The notes under the pieces are model-generated. The model made no database searches, was not told the origin of the DNA, and saw only the letters and a list, made by a program, of their open reading frames with translations. From Bog-756 sp963778165 (GTDB taxonomy: Bacteria > Actinomycetota > Acidimicrobiia > Acidimicrobiales > RAAP-2), in contig CAVZTE010000005.1 of assembly GCA_963778165.1 (NCBI GenBank), forward strand, positions 496,001-560,000: DNA of 64,000 bases, in the 5' to 3' direction. Shown piece after piece: positions 10,040 through 18,279 of the stretch (positions within the stretch are counted from its first letter, which is position 1; the number at the start of each line of letters is the position of its first letter). The position numbers and the translations under genes are program-made.

Positions 10040-10824
10040 TAGCGGACAGTGCCGGCGACGGCGCCCGTCTCGGCCAGGGTCCGGGCCAACTGACGATAGG
10101 CCTGCGCCCCTGGAGAGGTCGGGGCGTGCTGCAGGATCGACTTCCCCCGGGCCGGGGCCTCGGCGAAGCGGATCGACTTGCGGACAGGAGGCTGCAGCAC
10201 GGGGATCCCGTAGCGGGCCACCACTTCTTCGATGATGTGACGCGAGTGCTTGGTGCGGTCGTCGTACATGGTGGCCACGATGCCCCGCACGCTGAGCTGG
10301 CTGTTGGCGAAGGCCCGGACATCCTCGATGGTCTCGAGGAGCTGGCCCACACCCCGGTGGGACAGGGCCTCACACTGCAGCGGGATGAGCACGGCGGCGG
10401 CGGCGGTGAGTCCGTTGATGGTCAATACACCGAGCGACGGGGGGCAGTCGATGAGCACCAGGTCGTAGCGGCTGAGGACCGGTTCGAGGGCCCGCTCCAG
10501 TACGTGCTCCCGCCCGGTGCGGGTGAGCAGGTGTACCTCGGAGCCGGCCAGATCGATGGAAGCCGGCAACAGGTCGAGGCCGTTCACGCCTGGCACCGGG
10601 AGCGAGACGTCGGCTACCAGCTGCCGGCGGACGAAGACGTCGTGGAGCGACCGTTCCAGGGTGTCCGGGTCGAAGCCCAGGGAGAAGGTCAGGCAGGCCT
10701 GGGGATCGAGGTCGACCACCAGGGTCCGCCGGCCCAGCTCCGCCGAGGCCACACCGAGCGAGTGGACCGTTGTCGTCTTGGCGACGCCGCCCTTCTGGTT
10801 GGCCACGGCCAGCACATCGGTCAC
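10039..10824 (-). CDS. ParA/Soj family ATPase
   Basis: 261 aa from GTG 10824. Deviant Walker A NQKGGVAKTTT (about 9-19), Walker A' VVDLDPQACLTFSLG, and Walker B LVLIDCPPSLG. These identify a ParA/MinD-type partitioning or positioning ATPase. No parB gene or parS site lies nearby, so it is probably an orphan ParA that positions something other than the chromosome. Its tight coupling to the zinc-ribbon gene makes that protein the first candidate partner. Confidence 0.92.
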   Translation of the reverse strand: MTDVLAVANQKGGVAKTTTVHSLGVASAELGRRTLVVDLDPQACLTFSLGFDPDTLERSLHDVFVRRQLVADVSLPVPGVNGLDLLPASIDLAGSEVHLLTRTGREHVLERALEPVLSRYDLVLIDCPPSLGVLTINGLTAAAAVLIPLQCEALSHRGVGQLLETIEDVRAFANSQLSVRGIVATMYDDRTKHSRHIIEEVVARYGIPVLQPPVRKSIRFAEAPARGKSILQHAPTSPGAQAYRQLARTLAETGAVAGTVR

Positions 10825-10864
10825 TCGCTGAGTCTACGCCTGGCAGGAGGCCCCATAACCGGGC

Positions 10865-13148
10865 TCAAAACCCGGCCATGGCCACGACAGGCCGGTTGAG
10901 CCGGGTGCCACCCATGGAGCCGTAGAACGGGGCGCCGAAGCTGAAGACCCCCCCATCGGAGGCCGTGAAGCGGTATCCGCTCCCGTCCGAGGTCTCGGCC
11001 ATCGCCACAATCGGGGCGTTGAGCCTGATGGCCCCGGTCGATCCGTAGAACGGTGCCCCACCGAAGGAGAAGACACCGCCGTCGGAGGCCACCTCCCAGT
11101 AGCCGCCGGTATTGGTGTCGTTGACCATCCCCACCACCGGGGCGTTGAGGGGCTGGCCCCCCATCGATCCGAGGAATTGAGCACCCCCGAAGGAGAAGAT
11201 CCCTCCGTCGGAGGCCACCAGTCGGTACCCGTTGCCTTCGGCGGTGGCGGTAATCCCCACGATCGGCTTGTCGAGGTGCTGGCTCCCCATCGAGCCGTAG
11301 AAGGCCGGCGTCTCCGAAGGCGAAGATGCCACCGTCGGAGGCCACCAACCAGTAGCCCCTGCCGTCGGGTGTGGCGGCCATGCCCACGATGGGTCGGTTG
11401 AGGTGCTGGCCGCCCATCGATCCGAAGAAGCGGGCGCCCCCGAAGGCGAAGATGCCGCCGTCGGAGGCCACCAGCCAGTAGCCCCCGCTGCCCGGGGCCT
11501 CGGCCATGGCCACCACCGGGGCGTTGAGACTGATGCCTCCGGTGGAGCCACAGAAGGGGTTGCTGCCAAAGGAGAAGATGCCGCCGTCCGAGGCGGCCAG
11601 GTGGTACCCGGTGTAGACCGCGGCCGGTACCGAGCAGGCGGGTATGGAGCCCGGCCGTGTGGTGCGTCCGGCGTTGCCGGTCAGTTGGGCGTCGTGATGG
11701 AACATCGGCCAAGACCCGGCGCCAATGGCGGCGGCCCCATCGGACCCGGTGATTTCGTAGTGGTCGATCTGGCCCACCCCGGCCTGTGAGGAACCGGAGA
11801 AGGTGTACCCGGCCAGGGTGATCCCGATGGTCCCGTTGGGGTCCTCGGTCACCAAGGGCGAGTTCTGGAGCCCCAGAGTCGGGCTCAACAGGGCGACCTG
11901 GGCCCCGTTGGTCCCGTTGAGGACGTAGGCGCCGTTGACGGTGGGAACGATGACGTCGTCGTAGCCGTGGCCCAGGTTGGCGGTTACCACCGATCCGATG
12001 ACCCGTCCGATCCCGGTCTTCTTCCAGATGGCCCGGCCGGTGGCGGCGTTCAACACCCAGACCGAGCCGGACCGGCCGGGCCCCGGGTCGGTACCTTCGA
12101 CGACCTGGAGCGAGCCGTTGCCCAGGACATCGGAGAGGGCCGGGGACGAGTAGGTGCTCCCGTCGAGCTTGTCCGACCATTGCAGCTGGCAGTGGGTGTT
12201 GTAGGCCCTCAGGGCGTCGGTGTCGGAGGCGTCGCCGAAGTAGTCGCCGGTGCCTACCACGATGCCCGTGGCTCCACCGGGGAGGAACCCTCCCACCGCC
12301 GGGGACGAGTCCACCACCTGGTTGGTATCGGCCCGGCAGATCTGGTTGCCCTGGGCGGTGAGGATCCGTAGGTGGCCGCCGTTGGTGTACGACTGGCCCC
12401 GACCGAATCCGGCCGTCTGGTCACTACCGACGATGATCTCCTGCTGGCCGGTGCCGTAGAGGTCGGCCAGGGCTGCGGTGGAGTGCGTGCTGTCGGAGTT
12501 GAAGAAGGGCCATCCGGTCAGGGGCGAGCCATTGGTCGCCTGGAGAGCGTACGAGACCTCCCCGAGCGAACCGGCCACCGCATCGTCCCCGCCTCCCTGC
12601 AGGTTGCCGATGCTCACACCGGCTTGCACTCCGACCAGGGGGTAGGCATCACTGGGAGGATTGACCACCGGGGTGAACCACTGCTCTCTCCCGTTCGACC
12701 CGTAGGCCGAATAGCCACCCGAGACCGGATCGGCATCGTTCCCCGAGCCGACGATGACGGTCGGAGTGGTGCTTCCAGCGTTGAGGACGGACGGGGTCGA
12801 ATCGATGGGGCCGCTCTCGTTGGTGGTCGGCCAGCCGGGTATCGACGTCCCGGTGGCCAGGTTGTAGGCGTACAGCAGCCCACGCCGGTCCCCCACCACC
12901 ACGGCCTCACGTCCCCCGAGGTCGGCGGGAACCGGAGAGGAGAGGGCGATGGGCTGTCCGTTGTCAGGCAGGGCCCCCGTCGACCATTTCAGCTTGAAGC
13001 TCGACTGGCTGAGCGAAGCAGAGGGAGCGGTCAGGGCTGAGGCAGACGGAGCCACCACCATGGCCGAACCCGCGGCGATCACCAATATGGCCACGGCGCC
13101 GGCGCACGCTCGGACGGGTCGACTGGTGCGGGAGGGGGAGGAATCCAT
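10865..13148 (-). CDS. Secreted FG-GAP/VCBS-type protein with ASDGG repeats, frameshifted near 11305
   Basis: The start ATG 13148 precedes a signal peptide (hydrophobic stretch about 14-38 ending SASA); starts further upstream would run into tRNA-Arg. Residues about 45-480 form an FG-GAP/PQQ-like beta-propeller region (VVVGDRRGLLYAYNLATG, GSVWVLNAATGRAIWKK). Then come six repeats of about 41 residues with the core YWLVASDGGIFAFG...FYGSMGG..LN.PIVGMA. The frame breaks after the third FGDA; removing one base of CC at 11305-11306 continues the repeats to the stop at 10865. Such repeats are common in secreted proteins of Acidimicrobiia. Probably a cell-surface adhesion or binding protein of about 760 aa. 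Confidence 0.85.
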
Positions 13149-13336
13149 GCTGGAGAGACTCGCTTTCCGCTGGCGGCTCAGAGGACTGCTTCCGGCCGTC
13201 CAAAGGATAGGTGATGCTCTTTCCCGCTGGAGACCACCCAAACTCGCGGCCATCCACGGCGCTTCCCCGCCCGATGCATGGCGAATTCGGGGCTGCCCTG
13301 CTGACCGTTCCCTTCTTCCGCTGATGGCCCAGTCAG

Positions 13337-13410
13337 TACCCCTGGCAGGAGTCGAACCCGCAACCTGGTGGGTAGAAACCACCTGCTCTATCCAGTTGAG
13401 CTACAGGGGC
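13337..13410 (-). tRNA. tRNA-Arg(TCT)
   Basis: Cloverleaf on the minus strand. The acceptor GCCCCTG pairs with CAGGGGT, anticodon stem-loop GGTGG-TTTCTAC-CCACC gives anticodon TCT, and the T-arm contains GGGTTCGACTCC. The discriminator is A and CCA is not encoded. Confidence 0.95.
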
Positions 13411-13474
13411 CGGAACGGGGAGGGCCGGTGACCGTCCGGACCTCCGCCGGTCTGTGCCACACTAGAGGCTCCTT

Positions 13475-13548
13475 GGTGGCCGTAGCTCAGTTGGCAGAGC
13501 GCCGGGATGTGGCCCCGGAGGTCGCGGGTTCGAGCCCCGTCGGTCACC
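13475..13548 (+). tRNA. tRNA-His(GTG)
   Basis: Acceptor GTGGCCG pairs with CGGTCAC. The anticodon stem-loop CCGGG-ATGTGGC-CCCGG gives anticodon GTG. G at 13475 opposite C at 13548 supplies the extra -1 base pair characteristic of tRNA-His. Confidence 0.96.
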
Positions 13549-13608
13549 CTCTCACCTTGGGGAAGGTACGTGTGTTGCGTGCTGACCCAAGGCTAAGTTG
13601 CAGTGAGG

Positions 13609-13683
13609 GCGCCTCTAGCTCAATGGCAGAGCAACGGACTCTTAATCCGCAGGTTCTGGGTTCGAATCCCAGGGGGCGCACCA
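13609..13683 (+). tRNA. tRNA-Lys(CTT), CCA encoded
   Basis: Acceptor GCGCCTC pairs with GGGGCGC. The anticodon loop CTCTTAA gives anticodon CTT, and the T-arm is CTGGGTTCGAATCCCAG. The 3' CCA is encoded at 13681-13683, unlike the other tRNAs here. It marks the left edge of a lower-GC segment. Confidence 0.96.
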
Positions 13684-13737
13684 GATGGGGTCTACCCCAT
13701 TCAGCGGCTATTTCCTCTCCTGACCTTATGGTCAAGC

Positions 13738-13778
13738 AGTTTGGTCTCGGCCTTATACAGTTTGGTCTCGGCCTTATA
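13738..13778. repeat. Tandem direct repeat, two 20-bp copies (period 21)
   Basis: AGTTTGGTCTCGGCCTTATA occurs at 13738-13757 and again at 13759-13778 with one base between them. It follows tRNA-Lys by 55 bases and a small palindrome (TGACC-TTAT-GGTCA, 13721-13734). No function is assigned. Confidence 0.85.
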
Positions 13779-13892
13779 ACGGTCCCGCCCAGTGGCGATA
13801 GGGCTGCTCTGACCGTCAAGTCCGGCTCGGACGAGGTGCACATGGCGCGACCACAGCAGCCGTGAAGCGAGTCGGCATCCACCGGGCACCCA

Positions 13893-14711
13893 TCAGAGTC
13901 TCCGGAGACGAGCATCGAAGAACGAGTAGATCCCGAAACTGAGAAGGCCGAGTGCCACCGCCCCAATGAGGATTGCTCCGTATGAATGGTGCACGAGCGA
14001 CTTCAGGGCTTGGTCAATACCCTTGGCTTGGGAAGGATTGTCGCTGGCGGCCGTGACAATGAGGTAGGCGCCAACCAGCCCGAGTAGAAAACCTCGTGAG
14101 AGGTCGCCCAGGGATCCAACCGTCCTGATCGTTCTCTGCCAACCGCGGCTCAATCGTTCAAAAGCCAAGGTCTTCGAATACCTATGGAAGATGCCCCACA
14201 GTCCCAAGCCCACCCCACCGATAACGAGCAACACCCCCCCGACCCCGACGATTTCTTTGCCATCGGGCCACCTCAGCACCTTCACGACCAACGGCTCGGG
14301 GTTTGCGGACGCCCCGCCACTCGTCGGATGGCCTATAGCCAGCTCGATAGCTCGTGCAAGGAGTCCGAAGTAGATAATGGCGATGGCGAAAGATGCGAGT
14401 CTTTTCAAGATGCTCTCTTGACTCAATGCTGCATTGATCAGCCGCCAGATGGCATAGGAACCAAGTCCGACAGAGAGGAGAACGAGCAGTGCAGATCCGC
14501 CACTGCGGTGACCGACCTCTTCCAGGGCTCCGGTGCTATTGGCCTGAGCCGGAGCATTGCCGTGTCGTGCGATGTCGAAGGCCAAGTAAGCGAGGACCAG
14601 ATAGATGACGCCCCGGGACCCGATCCCGATCCGACCCATGGCCCGAATCCAGCCACTGCTTCTCGTTGCCGGGCTCGCCTTCTTTTCGGGCGTCGCAGTC
14701 ACAGTAGCCAT
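13893..14711 (-). CDS. DUF1206 family membrane protein
   Basis: About 272 aa from ATG 14711 (a longer reading to 14768 is possible). The protein has six membrane segments in three pairs, each following a Gly/Arg-rich turn such as GRIGIGSRGVIYLVLAYLAFD, RTVGSLGDLSRGFLLGLVGAYL and SYGAILIGAVALGLLSFGIYSFFDAR. This triplicated layout is the DUF1206 family. The molecular role is unknown. Codon use is less GC-biased than in most of the window, as for its neighbours up to about 18 kb. Confidence 0.88.
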   Translation of the reverse strand: MATVTATPEKKASPATRSSGWIRAMGRIGIGSRGVIYLVLAYLAFDIARHGNAPAQANSTGALEEVGHRSGGSALLVLLSVGLGSYAIWRLINAALSQESILKRLASFAIAIIYFGLLARAIELAIGHPTSGGASANPEPLVVKVLRWPDGKEIVGVGGVLLVIGGVGLGLWGIFHRYSKTLAFERLSRGWQRTIRTVGSLGDLSRGFLLGLVGAYLIVTAASDNPSQAKGIDQALKSLVHHSYGAILIGAVALGLLSFGIYSFFDARLRRL

Positions 14712-14910
14712 TAGCGAAATCTGTACCTTGCGATCACCGGGGCTCGCCGGTACACCAGCGGTCACCACTGGTGGCGAAGAAGCTGCCAGGGCCTGACGGG
14801 CACCGGTCTAGAGAAAGAACACCATCAATGCTTGCAATACCAGTACCTGCGTATCTGTAACACCGCTGCATTCGCTACTCCCTCTGTCTCACACCGGAAC
14901 CGACAGACGC

Positions 14911-14944
14911 AGAGGAGCCGGAGCCATGTGGCCCCGGCTCCTCT
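14911..14944. terminator. 11-bp stem hairpin downstream of the small membrane gene
   Basis: AGAGGAGCCGG and CCGGCTCCTCT form a perfect 11-bp stem with a 12-base loop. It starts 20 bases after the stop of the minus-strand gene at 14965-15216. No T-run is present, so it is a GC-rich terminator or RNA-end structure rather than a classical intrinsic terminator. Confidence 0.55.
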
Positions 14945-14964
14945 GATTACGTCACTTCGAAGAA

Positions 14965-15216
14965 TCAGATATACGTATCGTCCCGACGGACAACATTCCC
15001 ATGACCGTCGTCCACGGTTGTCCGGTGGCGGCGTGGGCCACTGCCTGCCAACAGGGCCAATAGTGACAGAATCGCTCCCACGACCCCGACGATCATCAAG
15101 ATGACTCCAACGGTGTGAACATTGAATCCGTGCTGATCAGGTCCCACGGTTAAACCGAAATCGAGAACCGCACCTACTGCGAAGGCGATGATGCTCGCTA
15201 CCAGTCCACCTGCCAT
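14965..15216 (-). CDS. Small two-helix membrane protein (DUF6458-like)
   Basis: 83 aa from ATG 15216; GGAGGA six bases upstream fixes this start. Two hydrophobic helices flank the turn LTVGPDQHGFNVHTVGVILMI (quoted parts: FNVHTVGVILMIVGVVGAIL is helix 2), followed by a charged tail ending in VVRRDDTYI. The arrangement of a first helix, a short polar loop, then TVGVILMIVG matches the small DUF6458-type membrane proteins of actinobacteria. Function unknown. Confidence 0.75.
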   Translation of the reverse strand: MAGGLVASIIAFAVGAVLDFGLTVGPDQHGFNVHTVGVILMIVGVVGAILSLLALLAGSGPRRHRTTVDDGHGNVVRRDDTYI

Positions 15217-15544
15217 GACTTTCCTCCACTGTCCCCCTGGCTGCACTTTGCAGCCAACGCCAGTATTTCCAGAAGCTTCCCTGGCGAAACCATTGGCTCT
15301 TCAATCCGCCCACCCTTTGGCCTCTGTTAGGGCTAATGTCTGCGGCCACCAATCAGGGGTCCCATCGTTCCAAGGACGAGCAGCACGAGCCCGACGACAA
15401 ACGGCCCGCGATCCAACAGGCGCCGGACATGTAATTCACGCAAGCAAGATCAGGTCGTTTTCGGTCGTTCACCGCCGGTCATCAGAGCGTGAATCGGAAG
15501 CGACAGTAAGCAAAAGGCACGCGTCCAAATCGCGCAATGAATGT
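15217..15544. other. Gene-poor interval between two minus-strand genes
   Basis: 328 bases without a convincing gene. It contains the hairpin GGCTGCA-CTT-TGCAGCC (15239-15255), lying just upstream of the ribosome-binding site of the 14965-15216 gene, so it may be part of that gene's leader. On the minus strand around 15340-15420 a short frame could encode about 27 mostly hydrophobic residues (GPFVVGLVLLVLGTMGPLIG), but it has only a TTG start and no ribosome-binding site. Base composition is low-GC for the window. Confidence 0.5.
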
Positions 15545-16507
15545 TCAGGCGCCGTGTAGCAGGCGCCACGAACGAATGACCCGGAGCATCCCGAGCAGTC
15601 CGACTGTGGACGCGGTAATCATTGCGATGAGAACGACCAGCAGGTTGGCGGCCAACGGTGAGGGGGAGCTTCCCACCTGGGTGCCGGCGAGGAACCAGGG
15701 AGCGGACACCGCCATCGATCCCCACCAGCCGGCAGCCGCTGCGGTCATGATGGGCAGGCACATCGCTACGGCGATGGCCAGTGTCCCGAGGACCTTGAGC
15801 TTCGGCAACTCAATGCTCACACGACGGGTCGCAGCCACGGCCGCCGCAGCCCAGGCCGCGACGGAGGCCGAGAACAGGATCCCGACTACCACGAACATGA
15901 GTTGGTACCACCCGAATCCATAATTGCGTTGGTGTGCCGTGAGGTGCTGAGCCCAGACCGCCAAGCCTCCAACAGCCACAGCGGTCGCCATCGTCACTGA
16001 CGTCGCCCAGCGCACTCGCCTTCTGATCGTCGCCCACCCTCCGCTCCGGACGAACTGCATGAAACTGGGGAGCAGGGCCAGAACCGCAAGTCCGACCACG
16101 ACGCCACACGCGACAGCCAACGAAGCCAGCGAGTTGAAGAAGACAGCAGGCACATGCCGCTGGCCCCCTCGGTGGATTGACTGATCCCAGTGCTCGCTGA
16201 TCTTTGCGAAGGCAACACCGGGAATGATGAACATCGCAAATGCGCACAACACGGTCAGGGCCCCGCCCCTGACCTGTTCCGCAGGTGGTACCGAACTACC
16301 GAGCAGGCCGGCCTCGCGCAACCGCTCATTTAACCCGGAGCGTGCAATGGCCCACCGGTAAGAAAAGCTCGGACGCCTTCCCCCCAGATCGTCTTCGATC
16401 ATCGCACCGAATTCGTCGCCGTAGCGGGCTCGCCACCGAGGCGGGTACCAACCCAGCATGGAGCGAGTCGTTGCCCGAGCGTTCGTCTCCATCTCACCGG
16501 TCATCAA
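15545..16507 (-). CDS. Multi-pass membrane protein paired with PadR
   Basis: 320 aa. The N-terminus has the signature YPPRWRARYGDEFGAMIEDDL (described: WYPxRWRxRYGDEF, about 20-35), which in actinobacteria marks membrane proteins encoded next to PadR regulators. About seven hydrophobic segments follow (about 85-105, 125-150, 165-190, 200-225, 235-260, 265-290, 290-312). The first codons overlap the PadR stop by 4 bases (ATGA), so the two are co-translated. It has no ABC ATPase or catalytic motif. The role is probably that of the regulated target, possibly a stress or drug-response membrane protein; this is inference from context. Confidence 0.8.
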   Translation of the reverse strand: MMTGEMETNARATTRSMLGWYPPRWRARYGDEFGAMIEDDLGGRRPSFSYRWAIARSGLNERLREAGLLGSSVPPAEQVRGGALTVLCAFAMFIIPGVAFAKISEHWDQSIHRGGQRHVPAVFFNSLASLAVACGVVVGLAVLALLPSFMQFVRSGGWATIRRRVRWATSVTMATAVAVGGLAVWAQHLTAHQRNYGFGWYQLMFVVVGILFSASVAAWAAAAVAATRRVSIELPKLKVLGTLAIAVAMCLPIMTAAAAGWWGSMAVSAPWFLAGTQVGSSPSPLAANLLVVLIAMITASTVGLLGMLRVIRSWRLLHGA

Positions 16508-16875
16508 GCAGGGCTCCCGGCTATTTTTGGACCGCGTCGAGGGGCAGACACTCGGTCAGCAACGGCCAACCGTCGTGCGCCTTCATCGGCCAGGCGCTGC
16601 ATCTCGGTCACGGCCTCGGACAGGTAGGCCGATCCGGCGCCCGAAATCCGATACGGTCGCCGACGGTCATCGGACTCCAATGGCTCGATAAGGCCTCGCT
16701 CTTCCAAGCGTGTGATGGCACCGTAGAGGGCACCCGGACCTAAAACGACACCGGCAAAGCTCTCGATGTCCTTCGAAAGGGCATGCCCATGCTTGGGTCC
16801 GCCGGCCAAACTGGTCAGGATCAGGATTGGAGGGTCATTTGGCCGTCGCTTCCCGTCGCCCTTCATTTTGTCCAT
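16504..16875 (-). CDS. PadR family transcriptional regulator
   Basis: 123 aa winged-helix repressor. The PadR core is clear: ILTSLAGGPKHGHALSKDIE (about 19-38), LGPGALYGAITRLEERGLI (wing/recognition region) and DDRRRPYRISGAG. The C-terminal helix used for dimerisation is short, as in PadR subfamily 2. It overlaps the following membrane-protein gene by 4 bases. An inverted repeat directly upstream (16886-16919) is the likely autoregulatory operator. Confidence 0.93.
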   Translation of the reverse strand: MDKMKGDGKRRPNDPPILILTSLAGGPKHGHALSKDIESFAGVVLGPGALYGAITRLEERGLIEPLESDDRRRPYRISGAGSAYLSEAVTEMQRLADEGARRLAVADRVSAPRRGPKIAGSPA

Positions 16876-16885
16876 GGTGCCATGG

Positions 16886-16919
16886 TACTACGCATCACGT
16901 AGCTTCGCAAGGCGTAGTA
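16886..16919 (-). promoter_or_regulatory. Inverted-repeat operator upstream of padR
   Basis: TACTACGC (16886-16893) and GCGTAGTA (16912-16919) are perfect inverted arms separated by 18 bases. A third copy of the CGTAG half-site lies between them at 16898-16902. The site begins 11 bases upstream of the PadR start codon, inside the expected promoter/leader. PadR proteins bind such dyads and repress their own operon; here the match is by position and symmetry, not by a known consensus. Confidence 0.7.
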
Positions 16920-17070
16920 TCCAATCACGACCCTTGATCACCCGCTTTACCGACTGATCCCGCTGAAATCCGAAGAGCTGCTAACTGCAGCGGTCCGTTG
17001 ATCGGGAACGGCGGTCACTACCGATTCAGCGCGCTCGTCAACGATCGTTCATCTGGCAAGCGCTCTGCCG

Positions 17071-17992
17071 CTACCAACCCACCGCACCGATGATCGATCG
17101 ATTGAGATGATGTCCGGACATACTTCCCTCGTACACGGCCTTCCCAAACTTCAGGACGGCTCCGGCAGCGGTCACGATCCAGTAACCGGTGCCTTGAGCA
17201 GTAGGTGCAATTGCCACGGCAATGTCATAGCCAACCGCCTCGCCATTGAGGCGACCGAGGTCGGGCGCATTGCCATAGGCGTAAGGGCCGCTGTACCGGA
17301 AGAGGATCCAGTATCCATAGCCATGCGGAGTTCCAGCGGCTGACGTAACGATTCCCTTGTCTCCCGGTCCGCCGAGGTAGGGAACATGGCCGAAGGCGTA
17401 CACGTCTCCTTTCTGCGTGACCAGCCAATAACCACTACCTGATGGCACAACCGCTTTGGCCGCCCCGACGCAGCTTCCGATAGCTGGACAGGATCCTTCA
17501 AAGGTGGCGTCACCAAAAGCGAAGACCCCTCCATCAGACGCCACCATGAAGTAACCCCGGCCATCACGGGAGGGGACGATTCCGACGATGGGTTTGTTGA
17601 GGCGAGGAGTGCGTTTCGTGCCCGCAGGTGCGAAACCGAGCCCGGGGAGTGAGCCGTAGTATCCAGCGTCGCCAAAGGCAAAGACGCCACCGTCCGAGGC
17701 CACCAACCAGTAGCCACCGTGATCCGGAGTGGCCGTGATGCCAACCACGGGTCGTTGCAAATGGAACGATCCAGTGGACCCGTAAAACTGCCGCGGAACC
17801 GAAAGAGAACACTCCTCCATCACGCCCGACGAGCCAGTAGCCATGCGATGGAAGGTGGGTAGTAGCTGCGGCCGACCCTACAGAAGGAATGGCGACTTGC
17901 ACGGCGAGGACAAGGCTCATTGCAAAGGCGATCACGACGGCCACTAGCGAAACGGCTTGTTTGCTGCCACTACGCCCTGGGAGTTGCCCCAT
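17071..17992 (-). CDS. Secreted ASDGG-repeat protein, frameshifted near 17791
   Basis: ATG 17992 has AGGAG five bases upstream. A signal peptide follows (hydrophobic residues about 14-34). The first repeat (HGYWLVGRDGGVFSFGSA) is in one frame; the rest (QFYGSTGSFHLQRPVVGITA onward) is in the next. Removing one C of 17791-17792 rejoins them. The mature protein is about five divergent repeats of the type Y(W/F)(L/M)VASDGGVFAFGDA..., later ones degenerate (YWLVTQKGDVYAFG, YWIVTAAGAVLKFG). One insert carries a Cys pair (SCPAIGSC). Probably exported and built almost entirely of the repeat, about 306 aa. It is the shorter relative of the 10865-13148 protein. Confidence 0.84.
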
Positions 17993-18279
17993 CGTTGCTC
18001 CTTGCCCCATCCCGTTACCGGGTCCAACCGGTCCATTCTCACACGGATTGAGGGGCCGCGACAACGCGTCCCAGCCATCATCGGCAGGTGCCCGAAGTGC
18101 GTGGCCGCCGCGTACATCCGTTGCCCGGCTCCACAACGAGCCACCGCTCGACGTACGGATAAGCTCCGTAGCGGGTCGTTACTGGCGCTTGGGTGGATAA
18201 CCACCAGGGAGCGGCCTGGTGCCTCAAGCACCCGACCAGCCGTGCGCCTGGGCGAGGACCAACGACCCAAGGAGCGCAC

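Noticed and set aside
13721..13734. Dyad TGACC-TTAT-GGTCA as a terminator for tRNA-Lys
   Set aside because: The stem is only 5 bp with no T-run; too weak to call.
15340..15420. A ~27-aa hydrophobic minus-strand frame (GPFVVGLVLLVLGTMGPLIG)
   Set aside because: It has only a TTG start and no ribosome-binding site, so it is noted in the gap entry but not called as a gene.
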